Below are positions 21,263 through 33,207 of a stretch of DNA of 64,000 bases, in pieces. The position numbers were made by a program, and so were the translations under genes. Position 1 is the stretch's first letter. Each line of letters opens with the position of its first letter. This stretch comes from Hofstenia miamia. Lineage: Eukaryota; Xenacoelomorpha; Acoela. Under the pieces are notes generated by a model. That model saw only the letters and a list, made by a program, of their open reading frames with translations. It searched no databases and had not been told where the DNA came from. The DNA lies in NCBI GenBank assembly GCA_004352715.1, contig SCFE01000031.1, forward strand, positions 941,960 to 1,005,959, given 5' to 3'.

Positions 21263-23084
21263 CTAAAGAACAAAAACAGTTTATAATTTTATCCATAAAA
21301 GTATGATCTAAAGGATACCATAACAAAATTTCCAATATGGTAAAACGGAAAGTCGGCAAAAACAAAGAACCAAGCCAGGCTAGCACTGGAAGAACATGAT
21401 GAATTAATCAAGCCAGTCTTCAAATATGACTTATAATAACTAGCATATAATTATGCAAGAATAACAACCTCAATATTTATTTAAAATATTTAGATACATA
21501 CAATATTTCAATTAGTTATTTGGCTATGGCAAAGCATAATTATTATCATAATAAAAAGAATCATGAAATATTACATACTGAATTAGACATCCTGTATTTC
21601 GTAATTGCTGTATCTTTCCAATACTCTCAATTTCAAAACAAAGTGTCACTTTATGGTTCTTCTAGTGTTGATAATTTTCTGCAACATCCAACTGGTTTGG
21701 ATTACGCAAATTCATTTGCAAAAGGGCGACAATTGGATAACCGTTTCAAAAATTATAATATATCATTTTTATCTGTAAATTTCATTGGCCAGTTTATGAT
21801 AGCCGCAAAAATATTTCACTAGATGGCTAGCGAGAAATTAATGAATTTATGTCAGAAAAATTGTGTTTTTTTCAAGATTGACTTAGAAAATTTAAATTAA
21901 AAAGGGCGACATTTTGAGAAATACTGTAGTATTCAATTTTTCACAGTCTATTCTAGGAACAATGATCTTTGTAATGGAATTGGCGCAAATGCTAAGGCGT
22001 AAAACTTCAATAAGATAGGGATGTTTTAAATTAATTCTTCATGCATTAAGATAGCGAAATTATTTGAATATTTGAGAGCGCCATCTTAGGATCAAAGTAT
22101 GTATTATTGCGAATTTCTTCATACGAACAATGTTTATATATTTGGAAACTTAAAAGTTTTACTTATAATTAATACTAAGAGGAAAATTCCACGTAAATAG
22201 AGGTATGCAGTGAAGAATATGAGTGTAATAAAAAAATTGAGAAAATTTTAAAGACAAATTTATCCTTGTGCTAAATCCCAGTGCGAATTATGTTGTAATA
22301 ACAAACTTTAATATTTTCAAAAATACATTTATAGATATATTTAGCAAGTCCTACCTGGTGTGCTTTGACAATGAATTCATGGTGTGAAGGTTGTTTAAGT
22401 TTCATGAATAATATCTTTCAGTCTTCGCCAAGTTTTGCCCTGACCATAAGCAATAGACCAGTTGTGAATCCCACAGCAGAGGAATAAGTCTTCAGTGAAA
22501 AAAAACATTGGTAAACTTTGGTGCATTTTGAAACCAACCAAGATGTTGTGGAAAACCTGTAAAGAATTGAGGTAGTGATTAAGCACGAGAGGTGAGATTT
22601 ATTACTAATATACATGTACATGTGAATTAAGAGTTAACTCGTGATGTATTTAAAATTCATTTGATATTTGTTGTTATATTTATTTGTGTGCTCAGAGGCG
22701 ACCCAGTTTTTTTAAAATATGTTCGTAAACCCATGCTCAACATTGTAAATTACAAGAAATTATCTTCATAAAATTTTTGTGTTAAACACAATCGCAAATC
22801 TGTTATTGGCAATTATGTTATTATTTTCAAATTATACTCTTATAACTAGGTTGATACTACGATCTTAGCGGGCTCACAAGAACAATATCTGTTACTTGAC
22901 GTGTTCAATCCTTTAAAATTCTTCCATTTTATTATCTAGACGATGTGATGTTCGATCTGTTGTTCATTGTATAAACAATAAATATATAATTTGTTCCCAA
23001 CAATTATATATTTCAAATGTTATAATCAGATAGTATAATCATGCAAAGTCATTGAATTATGTACACGTGTGAATTCTGCCATTT
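21263..23084. other. Spacer between paralogues, possibly intronic to the broken copy
   Basis: If the acceptor at 21263-21270 is real, an upstream exon should lie here or further up. A minus-strand segment 22395-22565 preceded by TTCTTTACAG is a possible exon (FHNILVGFKMHQSLPMFFF), but no homology supports it. The plus-strand frame at 21520-21822 has an ATG but no recognisable features. Confidence 0.25.
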
Positions 23085-24107
23085 TCAGGGTTCAATTGCA
23101 CTTTCGTTTGAGGCTTGCATTTTCCAAATGTTATCTTCTCGAGCGAAAGCTACGACAGAGTTTACTTTCAGATATGTCTTACATTCATAATCGCACCGAA
23201 CATATACGAAATCTTCCCCATTGCTGTAATCATTCAAAGTCAGAATATCGAAACAGAGATCGCCAACATAGCTTTCAATCTCAATAAAAGAAAGATCCCG
23301 AGGTGGAGACGTGCATCCACTTAAATCACAATAGTTTACCTCATTGAAGCCCTGGAGTTTTTTAATCCTATTTTGAGATTGCAAGCAGAGTGCATCATTA
23401 GATTCACTAAAGTTTACACTAATTTTAAATGTATTTGAGCAGTTCATTAAAGCACTTCTCACTGGAACTGTTGTCGTAGACTTTTCTTGAGTACTGTTCC
23501 TTAAATCAATGTGATAAAAGCGTTGCTTGCAACATTTGGGATAAGACAGACAATGACTTGTTGTTATATTCAAGGTCATATATCCATGATTAATGCTGTT
23601 GAAACATCCGGAACGCATTGTAAGTGCCAATAGTTCTGTAGTGAGAAAAAATGTATCACAAAAAATTCCATGACTTTTCAAGCTAAAAACGCGTTTAAAT
23701 TTTGGATAATAGTACCGTACATTATCACCTTCACAAACACTATTCACTTCTCTTAACTTTAGCTCTAAAGAAAATCCACAAGAAAAAATATGACGTTTTA
23801 TATTGTGATTAGCAATATATGTAATATCCACAATGTTACTATCGTAGTATTTTCCCTTTTTAACAGTTGTGGTTGAATTAATTGACGGAAGGGTTTCATC
23901 TGTACTGTAAACGGAGCAAATCAAACTGTATTTATTCCATGTGAAATGTTTGCAGCGTATGTCTTGATCACAAGCTATTGTACACCCACGCGAATTTAGT
24001 ACTTGCGAGTAACGATATCTACCTGAAAATATTGTCGAAATGAAAAGTGTGTACGAAATGATGAAAGCGACTGTCATTCCCAATGTAAACAAGGTCTTTG
24101 ATTTCAT
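23085..24107 (-). CDS. Cys-rich secreted or type II membrane protein with PAN/apple-like N-terminal module
   Basis: Intact frame of 340 codons from the ATG at 24107 (the frame extends four codons upstream but only from TTG). Residues 1-32 (MKSKTLFTLGMTVAFIISYT and on) form a signal peptide or signal anchor. Then GCTIACDQDIRCKHFTW and CSVYS give a C-x3-C-x4-C-x-x-F...C pattern like PAN/apple modules, which bind proteins or carbohydrates outside the cell. About twenty Cys and many N-x-S/T sites (INSTTT, LNITT, NCSNT, NFSES) follow, consistent with a glycosylated extracellular protein; the C-terminal part has no recognised fold. A broken paralogue lies at 20656-21262 and a 5' copy at 24494-24659, so this is a local tandem family. 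The PAN assignment is from the Cys pattern only; function unknown. Confidence 0.65.
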   Translation of the reverse strand: MKSKTLFTLGMTVAFIISYTLFISTIFSGRYRYSQVLNSRGCTIACDQDIRCKHFTWNKYSLICSVYSTDETLPSINSTTTVKKGKYYDSNIVDITYIANHNIKRHIFSCGFSLELKLREVNSVCEGDNVRYYYPKFKRVFSLKSHGIFCDTFFLTTELLALTMRSGCFNSINHGYMTLNITTSHCLSYPKCCKQRFYHIDLRNSTQEKSTTTVPVRSALMNCSNTFKISVNFSESNDALCLQSQNRIKKLQGFNEVNYCDLSGCTSPPRDLSFIEIESYVGDLCFDILTLNDYSNGEDFVYVRCDYECKTYLKVNSVVAFAREDNIWKMQASNESAIEP

Positions 24108-24493
24108 TATTAACAACAAACTAAGATCAATGTAAAATGAAGAGAGGCGTTTAAGAAGTTATATCTTGAATTTATAGTAATAATTGATGAATTTCGTTGT
24201 TTGATAATTAATAGAATTCAACCTGTTGATCTCATGAAGACATATATATTTCAAAGAGGTGGTAAACACTTTATAGTAGGTTATGAAAATTTCAGCTAAC
24301 ATAAATTAAGCATTAACACAAACAGTAAATAACCAAAAAACTCTTAGTTATCCCTTTCTTTAAACACAAGAAAATAAAAAAGCGTTTTTGGTAAAGATCT
24401 AATTGGATGAACCATAAAAATATGACATTATACGTTATGACTTTCATATGTATATACTTACAGCATAAGTTCTTTATTTCAGTGTAAAATATT

Positions 24494-24659
24494 AACGATA
24501 TCTACCTGAAAATATTGTCGAGATGAAAAGTGTGTACGAAATGATGAAAGCAACTGTCATTCCCAATGTAAACGAGATCTTTGGCTTTATTATTAACAAC
24601 AAACTAAGATCATTGTAAAATGAAGAGAGGCGTTTAAGACGTAGTATCTTGAACTTATG
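24494..24659 (-). pseudogene. Duplicated 5' end of the PAN-like gene
   Basis: 166 bases about 90% identical to 24011-24175, covering the upstream sequence and the signal-anchor codons of the gene at 23085-24107. The counterpart of the start ATG reads ATA here, and the frame stops right after FSGRYR. The copy ends exactly at a single n (24660), where sequence similarity also ends, so the rest of a second gene copy may have been lost in assembly. Confidence 0.7.
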
Positions 24660-24660
24660 N

Positions 24661-27105
24661 TTTGTTTATGTCTATTTAGAAACAATAAGAAGGCAGATTA
24701 ATGTATAGAATAGCACAACACATTTCTTAATCTAGAGAGCGTATGATTTGCAAGCATGACGTAATAGTGCCGTTGAACATTGAATATCGGTTCAGTGGTA
24801 TAAATTCTGTAAATTAGAGCTCTACGGATCGAGTTATCTAAACAATAACACCATACACTATATTTAAGTGTATGTGCTTTCAGTACACGTGCTTTCAACT
24901 GTTTAAGTGCCCTATGTAATGCAAAAAAACTGACCAGAAACAGCATGCCAGTCACAGCCGGTCAAAAAATGAATTGAACCTATAAATACAGTGAAACCAG
25001 GAAATGCGATAAAAATCGGTATTCTATAATGTAAGGACCGGTCAAAGCCGGTAAATAAATGAGAATAACCTAGGTACTGGACCGGTCACCAGAACCGAAC
25101 CGGACATTGTCACAAATTGAGGGAACAGTTTCCATCTCTGGGTTCTATAAGAAGTCATTATTACTGTTTTTTGTTGTGTGAGGCCAAGTTAGCTACGAAG
25201 TGCGGAATTTTAAAGAGTGATTCATCAATATGATGCGTTCAGTCCAATTTAAGCTGTTGAAAAAATTCAGAGGCACAATACTATGTTGGGTGTTTTGTTA
25301 AACTTGTCTTTTCTTCTTCATAAAGTTGGTATCATCATTACGATTATTCAAATTTCAGCAGGACTTTCTTTATCTCTATTTGTAATAAGTTTGGTATCAC
25401 CAAGTGAAATATAACTTATTATTTTCTAAAATGAAACAATTTAATAAAATAAAGCCGACCTCTTATGCTGTAATGGATTGTACTTCGCCTCTGCACACAA
25501 TAAATAATGACGACCTTCATCGACCAACGTTTAATAGCCATGTCCTACAATTCGCCTGCTTAAGCAAATTTCAATTGAACTTATTCAGCCGGAACCCAAC
25601 AATATGATATTGAAATAACAGTCAGAAAATTTCAACTAAAAATGTTCTTCTTGAATTGACAGATGATTTCATTTCTAAACATTTATAAATTTATTTACGA
25701 AATACTAAATAATGTACATAATAATAAATTGAAATTTGAAAAAAACAAAGAATTCACCCTGACCCTGGTACCAACTAGGGTTAGCGCAAGGGCTAGAAAA
25801 TACATTAGAAATAATCAAGGAAGTTCTATATATAGAACATTGTTGGAGATAACATTAACGAAAAAAAGCATAAATATTGTCAATATAATTGTCCCTAGAT
25901 ATATAAATGTTGGAAAATATTGCAGATCGACATTTACATGAATTTATTCGAAATATTTCTGCGAATTTCATTTAGAGTGCATGTTTGTGATTTATTCAGT
26001 CTATTAAGATAGATAAACTCCATGTGCAAATTATAAGAAAAATGTATTTCTAACAAATACATTCGCATTGCATGATTTGGTTTGAGAAAAACACTACTAA
26101 TTCTTAAAAATCGATTGCTAAGAAGCTCGCAATTTAAAGGAAAGATATTGATCAGGTATAAAAATAGAAACGCTATTAATTATCTAGAGAATGATAATAT
26201 TTTTCTGTCGAAGCTGTAAAAATTGACTTCGCAATAAAGTTTTGAATTTAGACTACCTCAATATTAAAATGCTTTCAGGAAAGACAAAAATTTATTTCAA
26301 TGGCGGCATTAGTATAACAAGGAAATCGACATATTAGGTTATCATAATCCTTGAAGTTTTTGTATACATGTTAATATTTTTTCGCGAATTATTTTTGTTT
26401 GACTATGACATCTCATAGCACATTCACCTATTATATTGGCCTAAGAACTCATTTACTTCTGAAAATTCCAGCTCAAATATGCTAGATTTTCGTTGTTGGT
26501 TTAATGAAATTTGTCCGTGGCAATGTAAATTATTTCGACCGCAAACAGTGATAAACTAGTTCCACAATATTGTTTTAGTTGGCATTTTTAATGAAAATGC
26601 ACAGCAGTCAGATAATGATTACGAGCAACATTTTCAATTCGCAGTTGTCTCTCTTTGTTATATGAAATAGAAGATGGATCATTCAAGCGACGAGAATCAC
26701 TTAGTACAACGGTTTTATTAAGATAAGTATTATTGGGTAGAACCCCATGGAGAGATCTTGAGTGATATTAGCTGCACTGAAAGACACATACATCATCCTA
26801 GATTCACATTCTTTTCTTCATTGTTTTGGATTTTGTTTAAAAATTTTTAAACCTTTTTGATAGTGAAGTAGATTGTTTATAATTATTTGTCGCATTTCCT
26901 TAATTTTTGAGCTATTTGTTCATCATTCAAATTTGCTTGCGCAGTTTATAATGTAAGCATTGGCATTTGCAATTCTAAAATATTTACCAAAAAGAATCTG
27001 AAAGTTGGGTGCTGTGAAACCCTATTGTCTCAATTCCTTATTAAATGAGCAAAATGTTCAGCCAAAATAACTTTTCGTTTCTTGGTACAGCGACACCTAC
27101 ATCAC
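24661..27105. other. AT-rich intergenic DNA with a hAT-like fragment
   Basis: 24950-25140 carries repeated ACCGGTCA / AGCCGGT(C/A)AA motifs and ends TTTCCATCTCTG (minus-strand CAGAGATGGAAA), resembling a hAT-type terminus; its other end was not located. The rest shows no gene. The frames at 24698-24955 and 25404-25941 have no recognisable features. Confidence 0.35.
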
Positions 27106-27242
27106 CAGGGGGCGTACGCACGATTTTCTGACGGGGACATCTCAGTCATGATCAAATGAATTTCTTTATTTAACCAATCCAACTCAATTTTTTTAACCTG
27201 ACGGAGGATATTCCCCCATATTCCTCTTTGCGTACTCCAATG
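27106..27242. mobile_element. Short G-rich hAT-like MITE
   Basis: Starts CAGGGGGCGTACGCAC and ends, read from 27242 on the minus strand, CATTGGAGTACGCAAAG, imperfect inverted termini sharing GTACGCA. The internal TTTTCTGACGGGGACATC matches the element at 10936. The target duplication is not clear. Confidence 0.45.
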
Positions 27243-28336
27243 TATATCCCCATTATTATCAATATTACAAAACATTTTGAAATTTGATCATACTAGGCCT
27301 ATTGCTCTGGGCACATTCATTTAAATTTTACAAAATCGTAATACAATTGCACATGTGTGACATGTTAAATCTAGAAAAAGGAGGCAATTATGGCATCAAA
27401 TTTTCCGAATTTCCCACATCCACGCCAATAGAAATGACTACGTCATTCTTCAACTGCGTTGACTGCATCAGCTCTGCTTCCAAATGGTTTTCCTTAAAAC
27501 ATTTTAATTTCTAAGCCCTATTTTACCCTTAACTAATATTTTTCGATTTTAAATATAAAAGAATTGAACACATTTCTATTATTACAAAAAAGTTGTTTAC
27601 AAAATAATAATAGTTTCAAAACTTAAATTACAAATTATCAAATAAATTAAAAACATTTCGAATTGTAGGCACTTTTTAAAGTTCAATAGCTTCAACCGAA
27701 TCTGGGTCCAGCTGACTTCTCCTGACTTTTCATGAAATGTAGGCCCTATGCTCTCCATTATTTTGCAAACATTTCGATCCTAAATTGCCCGGTGCACTTA
27801 CATCTCTGGAACTCATGTGAATATTCAAAAATTCCACATTGTGGTTAGACAAAAAAAGATTCCACCATTATTTATAACTAAGTAATCTGTGTTAGCTTAT
27901 ATGTAGAGAGAATCTTTCATAAAATTGATGCCTGGTTGCTATATAGATTATTATAATTGGTTGTTTCAGAAAAAATTGAATTAAATATATGGTATTCTGA
28001 AATCACTGCTAATACTGCACTGCTGAGCTCTAGGCTAGGTTAAGCTTCTTTAAGCTCTGTTGTATTATTCAGAAGCACTCAAAACAGAATCTAACTTACA
28101 AATTCTATATTATTTGTAAATACTATTTAGCGCCATTTTCCCTTATATTTAGTGCCAATCACTAATTGGTATGAAGTAGTTTTGTTAGCAAACCTATACT
28201 TTTTGTCTAGATATTGTAAATGATGTACACATAAAAATAAATTTTGAATAAGTCTGAGAGAAAATAATTTTCTGCATATTACGCTAATAATTGGCGCTAA
28301 ATATGCGCAAATATGCACATTACCGATGACTTAGCC

Positions 28337-28338
<2 letters not shown>
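27243..28338. other. Non-coding AT-rich DNA
   Basis: No gene recognised. Frames at 27284-27514 and 28127-28318 show no family resemblance. Confidence 0.4.

Positions 28339-28378
<40 letters not shown>
28339..28378. repeat. (AT)n microsatellite
   Basis: About 20 uninterrupted AT units. Confidence 0.95.
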
Positions 28379-28385
<7 letters not shown>

Positions 28386-28461
28386 TAGATTAAGTAATTG
28401 TGCTAAGCAATTTAGATTCCTATCTCAAAAATCACAGATAGAGGAAGCTTACCTCAGTAAT

Positions 28462-28921
28462 ATGGAGTGTTATTATGTATCATATCAGCCACCAGTTGGT
28501 AATTGGAACATTGCATATCACCTTGCACTGATATTAAATTGCTCAGTAAAGTGCATAATGAAACTTCAAACTCTAAAGAAAATTAGGAATAAACAAATGG
28601 GTATAAATCGCAAATCTATTTTAAAAGAAAATGTCAATCAAGTCACTGAAAATATTCAAAATGTAATGAACAGTCTTTTAAAAGATTGTAAGCAGATTTT
28701 TCTGCACTCCATACATATTTAAGTCAACATTCATGATGCTTTTTAAGAAAAAGCAGTTAAAAGTTAATATAGCCATTTTGGAACTCTTTTACAAAGAAAA
28801 AATAACTTCAGAGTTGAAATTCTCAGATAACTTCAACTTTAAGAAGTGGGTAAAAACTGATTATATAATGAAATCAATATTATGCATACATATAAATAGC
28901 TGGGTATATGCAGAATATTGA
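28462..28921 (+). pseudogene. Unrecognised pair of reading frames, perhaps a transposon-derived remnant
   Basis: The first frame has an ATG at 28462 and 86 codons (MECYYVSYQPPVGNWNIAYH, later a Lys/Asn-rich helical part) to a stop at 28722; the second starts at ATG 28733 in another frame (ILELFYKEKITSELKFSDNF) and ends at 28921. They could be one coding region broken by a frameshift. The stretch is also CpG-poor, like the retrotransposon block further right. No domain recognised. Confidence 0.25.
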
Positions 28922-28934
28922 CCTTACTTGGAAC

Positions 28935-29194
28935 CAGTGGCGCGTCTAGGATTTTTAAAACGGGAGGGGGGCTGACACTCATTTCTACAGAAAAAAATTG
29001 CTAAAAACAGTTTTTTGAACAAAATAACTGACACAAAATGCAATCGTCTGTTTCTAGCAGCTAATCGATTGATAACATCTTGAATTAACGTGAACTATTT
29101 TCAATTTTGAGGAAAATATCACATTTTTCTTAAGTGTTCGCAGTTGGCCCTAAAACGGGGGGGGGGCGGTCGATCCCCCCTAAATGTGCCACTG
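28935..29194. mobile_element. hAT-like MITE, 260 bp, with target duplication
   Basis: Left terminus CAGTGGCGCGTCTAGG; right terminus on the minus strand from 29194 is CAGTGGCACATTTAGG (13/16 identical). Flanks CTTGGAAC (28927-28934) and CTTTGAAC (29195-29202) form a 7/8 target duplication. Subterminal inverted AACGGGAGGGGGG and CGGGGGGGGGG runs lie near both ends. No coding capacity. Confidence 0.8.
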
Positions 29195-29494
29195 CTTTGA
29201 ACTCACACGATAATTATATTAATAAATGTGCCATTTTAAGGATAATGACACTTCTAAATGCAGATTAGAAGTTATTCATATTGTAATGTACATCTTTCCA
29301 ATATATTTACATGCAGCAGAGGTTTTTGTCAGTAATAACACAGAACAATAGAGAAAACGTTTGAGGAACTCATTGAAATTATTTCCAATATTTACTGATT
29401 GCAAAAAATTGAATTAATAAAATTATTAAGAATGACATTTGAAGAATTTCAAAGAATTGTCACAAAGATTGCACACTATAAACACGTGATAGGG

Positions 29495-29568
29495 TCTCTG
29501 ATTGGTCAAGCATTACTCATTGTGAGGCCATGGATATTGGTGGGGGTGATATAGTGACGTCATGCACA
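29495..29568 (+). promoter_or_regulatory. Second copy of the ATTGG/CRE repeat
   Basis: GTCTCTGATTGGTCAAG, GGATATTGGTGGGGGTGAT and TGACGTCA (29555-29562) occur in the same order as in 5733-5856. The sequence between is diverged, so the motif blocks are what is conserved. A third TGATTGGTGGAG is cut by a gap at 1130. Confidence 0.4.
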
Positions 29569-29973
29569 GTCATATACTTGACAAGTTTGCTGACTAATAA
29601 TTTCCATAAAAAATTCCAATGTAATTACTGACTCATTTTTGTGATATTTCAAGACATGATGTATAAACACATGTTTGTTATAGTGACTAATGTATATGGT
29701 CATTACATGATTTGGTTAATTGCTATACCACACGTTACTAAGTTTACATGTTTCATTATACACATACTTTCACACAATGTTTTGATGAAAAATTTTCCAT
29801 ATATTTTTACTGCTTACAATGTCTATGTACAATTTTTACCACGTTTCGGGAATCTTAAATTACATGTAAAAGACTACATATCGTTTTCAAGGTACACTGC
29901 CCTCTCACAGACCCGTATGCACACCCGTCATTATTTGCTGACTGAGTTTATCCATAAAAAATTTTTCCATATA

Positions 29974-30029
29974 CAGTAGAAGTTGCTTAATAACAACTCA
30001 ATGGAAATTTAGCAAAAGTTGTTATTAAG
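29974..30029. repeat. Foldback with pogo/Tigger-like terminus
   Basis: CAGTAGAAGTTGCTTAATAA preceded by TA at 29972-29973 resembles pogo-type termini. CTTAATAACAACT (29986-29998) is repeated inverted as AGTTGTTATTAAG (30017-30029). The distal end of a complete element was not found. Confidence 0.35.
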
Positions 30030-30658
30030 CGGTTGTTGTTAAAAACCGAAGTTTGTTTAAAATCTGTATTTTACATATTCAACATCAATAAAAAACCTTT
30101 TTATGAAGTAAGAAAATCTGTAATTGACAATTGTTTAGTCAAAAGTTATAATAAACTAAAGTGTTAATAACTCATAACTAATACTGTAGTAATTAAAAAT
30201 ACAATATTAACATTGTAATATGGAATTAAAAGAGCTCTAAATAATGCTGGAAACANTAACTGTGGCCTAACTACTGAGATAATTAGTGATGTGACGTGTT
30301 TCATAACTTTTCTTGGTACCATTCAAGTAGTCTAATTGTAGCCTTACAATGGAATTAATTCAATATGATGCAATGAGCGGAGTTCTTGCTTTGCTAGCTA
30401 AATCTTCGCGCAATGAATTGAACAAAATGGATGTAATTTTATCGTTTGAGAGAGCGTAGGTACAGCAATATGAGGTAGTTGCTTGCTGTTGCGCAATCAT
30501 TCAATGATTTTTAAAGCAAATCGTAATAAATTATTTCCTAATTCAATTCATATAATTACTTAATTCTTGAATAATTTACAATTTCTACATTTAGATCTAG
30601 GACATACTAATATAATACAAATATTAAAAAATTATTCGGAAAGCACTGCTTGCCTTGC
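30030..30658. other. Non-coding sequence
   Basis: No gene recognised. A single n is at 30256. CpG is still at ordinary frequency here, unlike the region to the right. Confidence 0.35.
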
Positions 30659-33101
30659 TTACACACAGGAGCCGCCTATGGTTTTAACCCACTCAGGTTG
30701 TGGTGGTAGTATTTCGGAACTTAATTTTTCGAGGTCGTTCTCTTCAATGATAGTTGGGTGGCATGGCATTAGAGGTATCTTGGTAGATAACGTGATATCC
30801 TCGTGAATTTGCAGTTGCTGTGATGATTGGATTGCTTGTTCTAGAATTTCAATTGGAATGAGTTTTGATCCGTCTTTTTGATATTTTAAAGTAGATGTTA
30901 ACATGTTGTAAGAGCTTTCTGGATAATATTTCCTGTGGTAATTGAAAAGAATTTCGTTTTTAATAACCAAAAGGCATTTACTTGATTTGTCATAGTAATT
31001 GAGCATTGAATGCTGTTGGCAATGAATGAGATGGGTTGATGACAGTGGTGCATAGGGGTAGCTCCCCACATATATTTCTTGTGAGTGTCAGAAAGCATAT
31101 GAATATCTCTTGTTGCAATAGCCAGTTTGTTGCTAATGAGTGTTATTGGTAAAGAGCTAAGAGGATTTTCCTTATTAATGATACATGAGTAATGCTTCTC
31201 AAAAAAATTGGAAGGTTTAGCTTGTTTCCCTTATGGTGACATAAGTTGAAACATTCCATACAAAAACAATTCTTTAATCTTAATGAGATAGGAATGACAG
31301 AGATTTCATGTATTTGCTTTTGCAGATGGAGTTGCAAGTTTTGTGAGATGTTGGAAATTGTAATGTGGGGTTTTCAGTTAGATATATTGCAATTAACCAG
31401 AGTGCTGATTTTGTGTTAACATCTGGTGCTCATGGTTCCTTTAAGAAAGCTTTCCTAAAATCAGTTTGATCCTGAGTGGTTAGACTTTGTTCTATGTTAT
31501 GAATAGTCTTTCTGCTGAGTAGTGATAATAGCTGGATAGTGACAATATGTTATTGCAAAGCCAGTTGTTTTCTGTTGGATGGTCAGCTTTGATGTTAGTC
31601 CAGATACAAGCAATATCATTTAAAGTGTTGACTGATTAAGTAAAAGCAAAGCTGACATGTATTTCAGTAATGTTAGCAAGAGCAGGTTTTTCAGTGATTA
31701 ATTCATATGACTGCGCCTGTAGTAAGATGTCTACTGCTAAGCATTTGTCAACCATGATGTGGTGTCTTGGGCAAATTATATGTAAATACAGATCAATATG
31801 AATTAATGCTGCAGTAGAAGAATTGTAATGTGTTAAGCTAAGAACAGCAATGTTAGTTGGGAGGAGAATAAAGAAGTTATCCAAACTAAGTTCTAGTTCA
31901 TAAAGTTCAGCTCCAACTAAGTGAGATTGATTGGTATCCAGAATAACAATAGTAAGTTTAATTTTAGAAGCTTTAGAAAGTTTATAAGCTAGGGATATCT
32001 TCTCTATAAGTTTGGTATCAGATAGTTCTTCAGTTTTAATGAAATAAATAACTAGTAAATTTTCCAGAGAAAGATTAACTTCTGGTTGCATAATCAAATT
32101 GTCTTTGTAAGTTAATAAATGGTGAAGATTAGTAATATGAAATTCTACATCAAAGGTAGTATGAACAGTACTGTGATAATATGATTTATTCATTTCTTCA
32201 TGCATCTCATGAGTATAAAAAATAAGAGTATTGATAGCTGGATGGTTTTCTGCATCTATAAGATAAGGTAAAACAAAACAACTAACTTTGTGATTGGGAG
32301 TATCCAATTGTTTGTTTATGAACAGTTTTGTTTTCAGAGATAGTTGAGATTCAGTAATGTAGCATGCAGTTCTGGTGGAAATGAAGTAAGAATGGAAAGT
32401 CTCTGAGCCAACATATGAAAGAGGAGCATGACATTGTTGGTGCCATTCCAGTGAGTGTTGCTGAGAGGCAGATCTCTGTGAAGATATAGAACTTAGAGGG
32501 GAGCATGAGTGATGCCAATGTTTTTTGGATTGTGGTAATATCAATGGTTGTAACACTGTCTCCTCTGCTATACTAGTTTTCATTTTGTGGAATTTTCAAT
32601 GTCCATGTCAGACTCCTCTGTGAGATGGCTACCTGAGCTGTACAATGGGTAGGTGCTTGGCAAGGTTGAATGACCACTCCAAATGCCTTCACTTTCCATG
32701 CAGTACCACAGGGAGAATGAAGGGTTCAATGCTCCAACATGTGAGTGTGTCAGTAGAGATTGGGTCATTGCTCCCAAACTAGGTGTGTAGTTTCCATCAG
32801 CATCCAACCTGTGTGATGGATGTGAAGGTGGACTCCTAGTTCAGGTGAGTGTTTGATTCTGTGACAATGATAGGAGGAGTGAGGAGTGCTGCTCTCACTG
32901 CTGGAATGTTTGAAAGGAGTTTGCCTCATTTGGATGAGGGCTAAAAAGAATATTGAGATTGAGATCCCAGTCTGTGGGATTGATTGTGCTTTTTGTGCAT
33001 GCTTTGCATTTGGGCAAGGTTTGAATTTGCAGATTGTGTATGTCAGGAAATGTCACAGGATCATCAAACAAATACTCATGAACATCATCTAGTTCAGGCA
33101 T
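30659..33101 (-). pseudogene. Gypsy element A, third ORF downstream of integrase, unknown function
   Basis: After the integrase end, a series of minus-strand frames continues for 2.4 kb: 33101-32895, 32807-32580, 32583-31636 and, after gaps and stops, 31337-31143 and 31069-30659. The 315-codon frame 32583-31636 is the longest uninterrupted one in the element, and its ATG overlaps the preceding TGA stop. Its C-terminal half alternates hydrophobic strands and helices (LENLLVIYFIKTEEL, KIKLTIVILDTNQSH, DNFFILLPTNIAVLSLTHY), suggesting an alpha/beta fold; I see no membrane span or furin-like site, so an envelope identity is not supported. A third ORF after integrase is an accessory position in some Ty3/gypsy elements. 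The coding potential beyond 31636 is broken. Confidence 0.4.
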
Positions 33102-33207
33102 TGGTGTGAAAGTGTTGTTATCATTATTTATGATTTGAAATTCATGTTTGTTATTGATTGTTGTATGTTCTATGTCTTTACCATTGTTTAAGATGTAGTT
33201 GTTATGG

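Noticed and set aside
25663-25941. 92-codon plus-strand frame
   Set aside because: No homology seen and biased residue use; likely chance.
29641-29979. 112-codon plus-strand frame
   Set aside because: Begins at GTG, His/Tyr/Ile-rich, no domain and no splice context; not defended as a gene.
30659-33101. Envelope protein for gypsy element A
   Set aside because: No transmembrane segment, fusion peptide or cleavage site is visible; only the position after integrase would suggest it.
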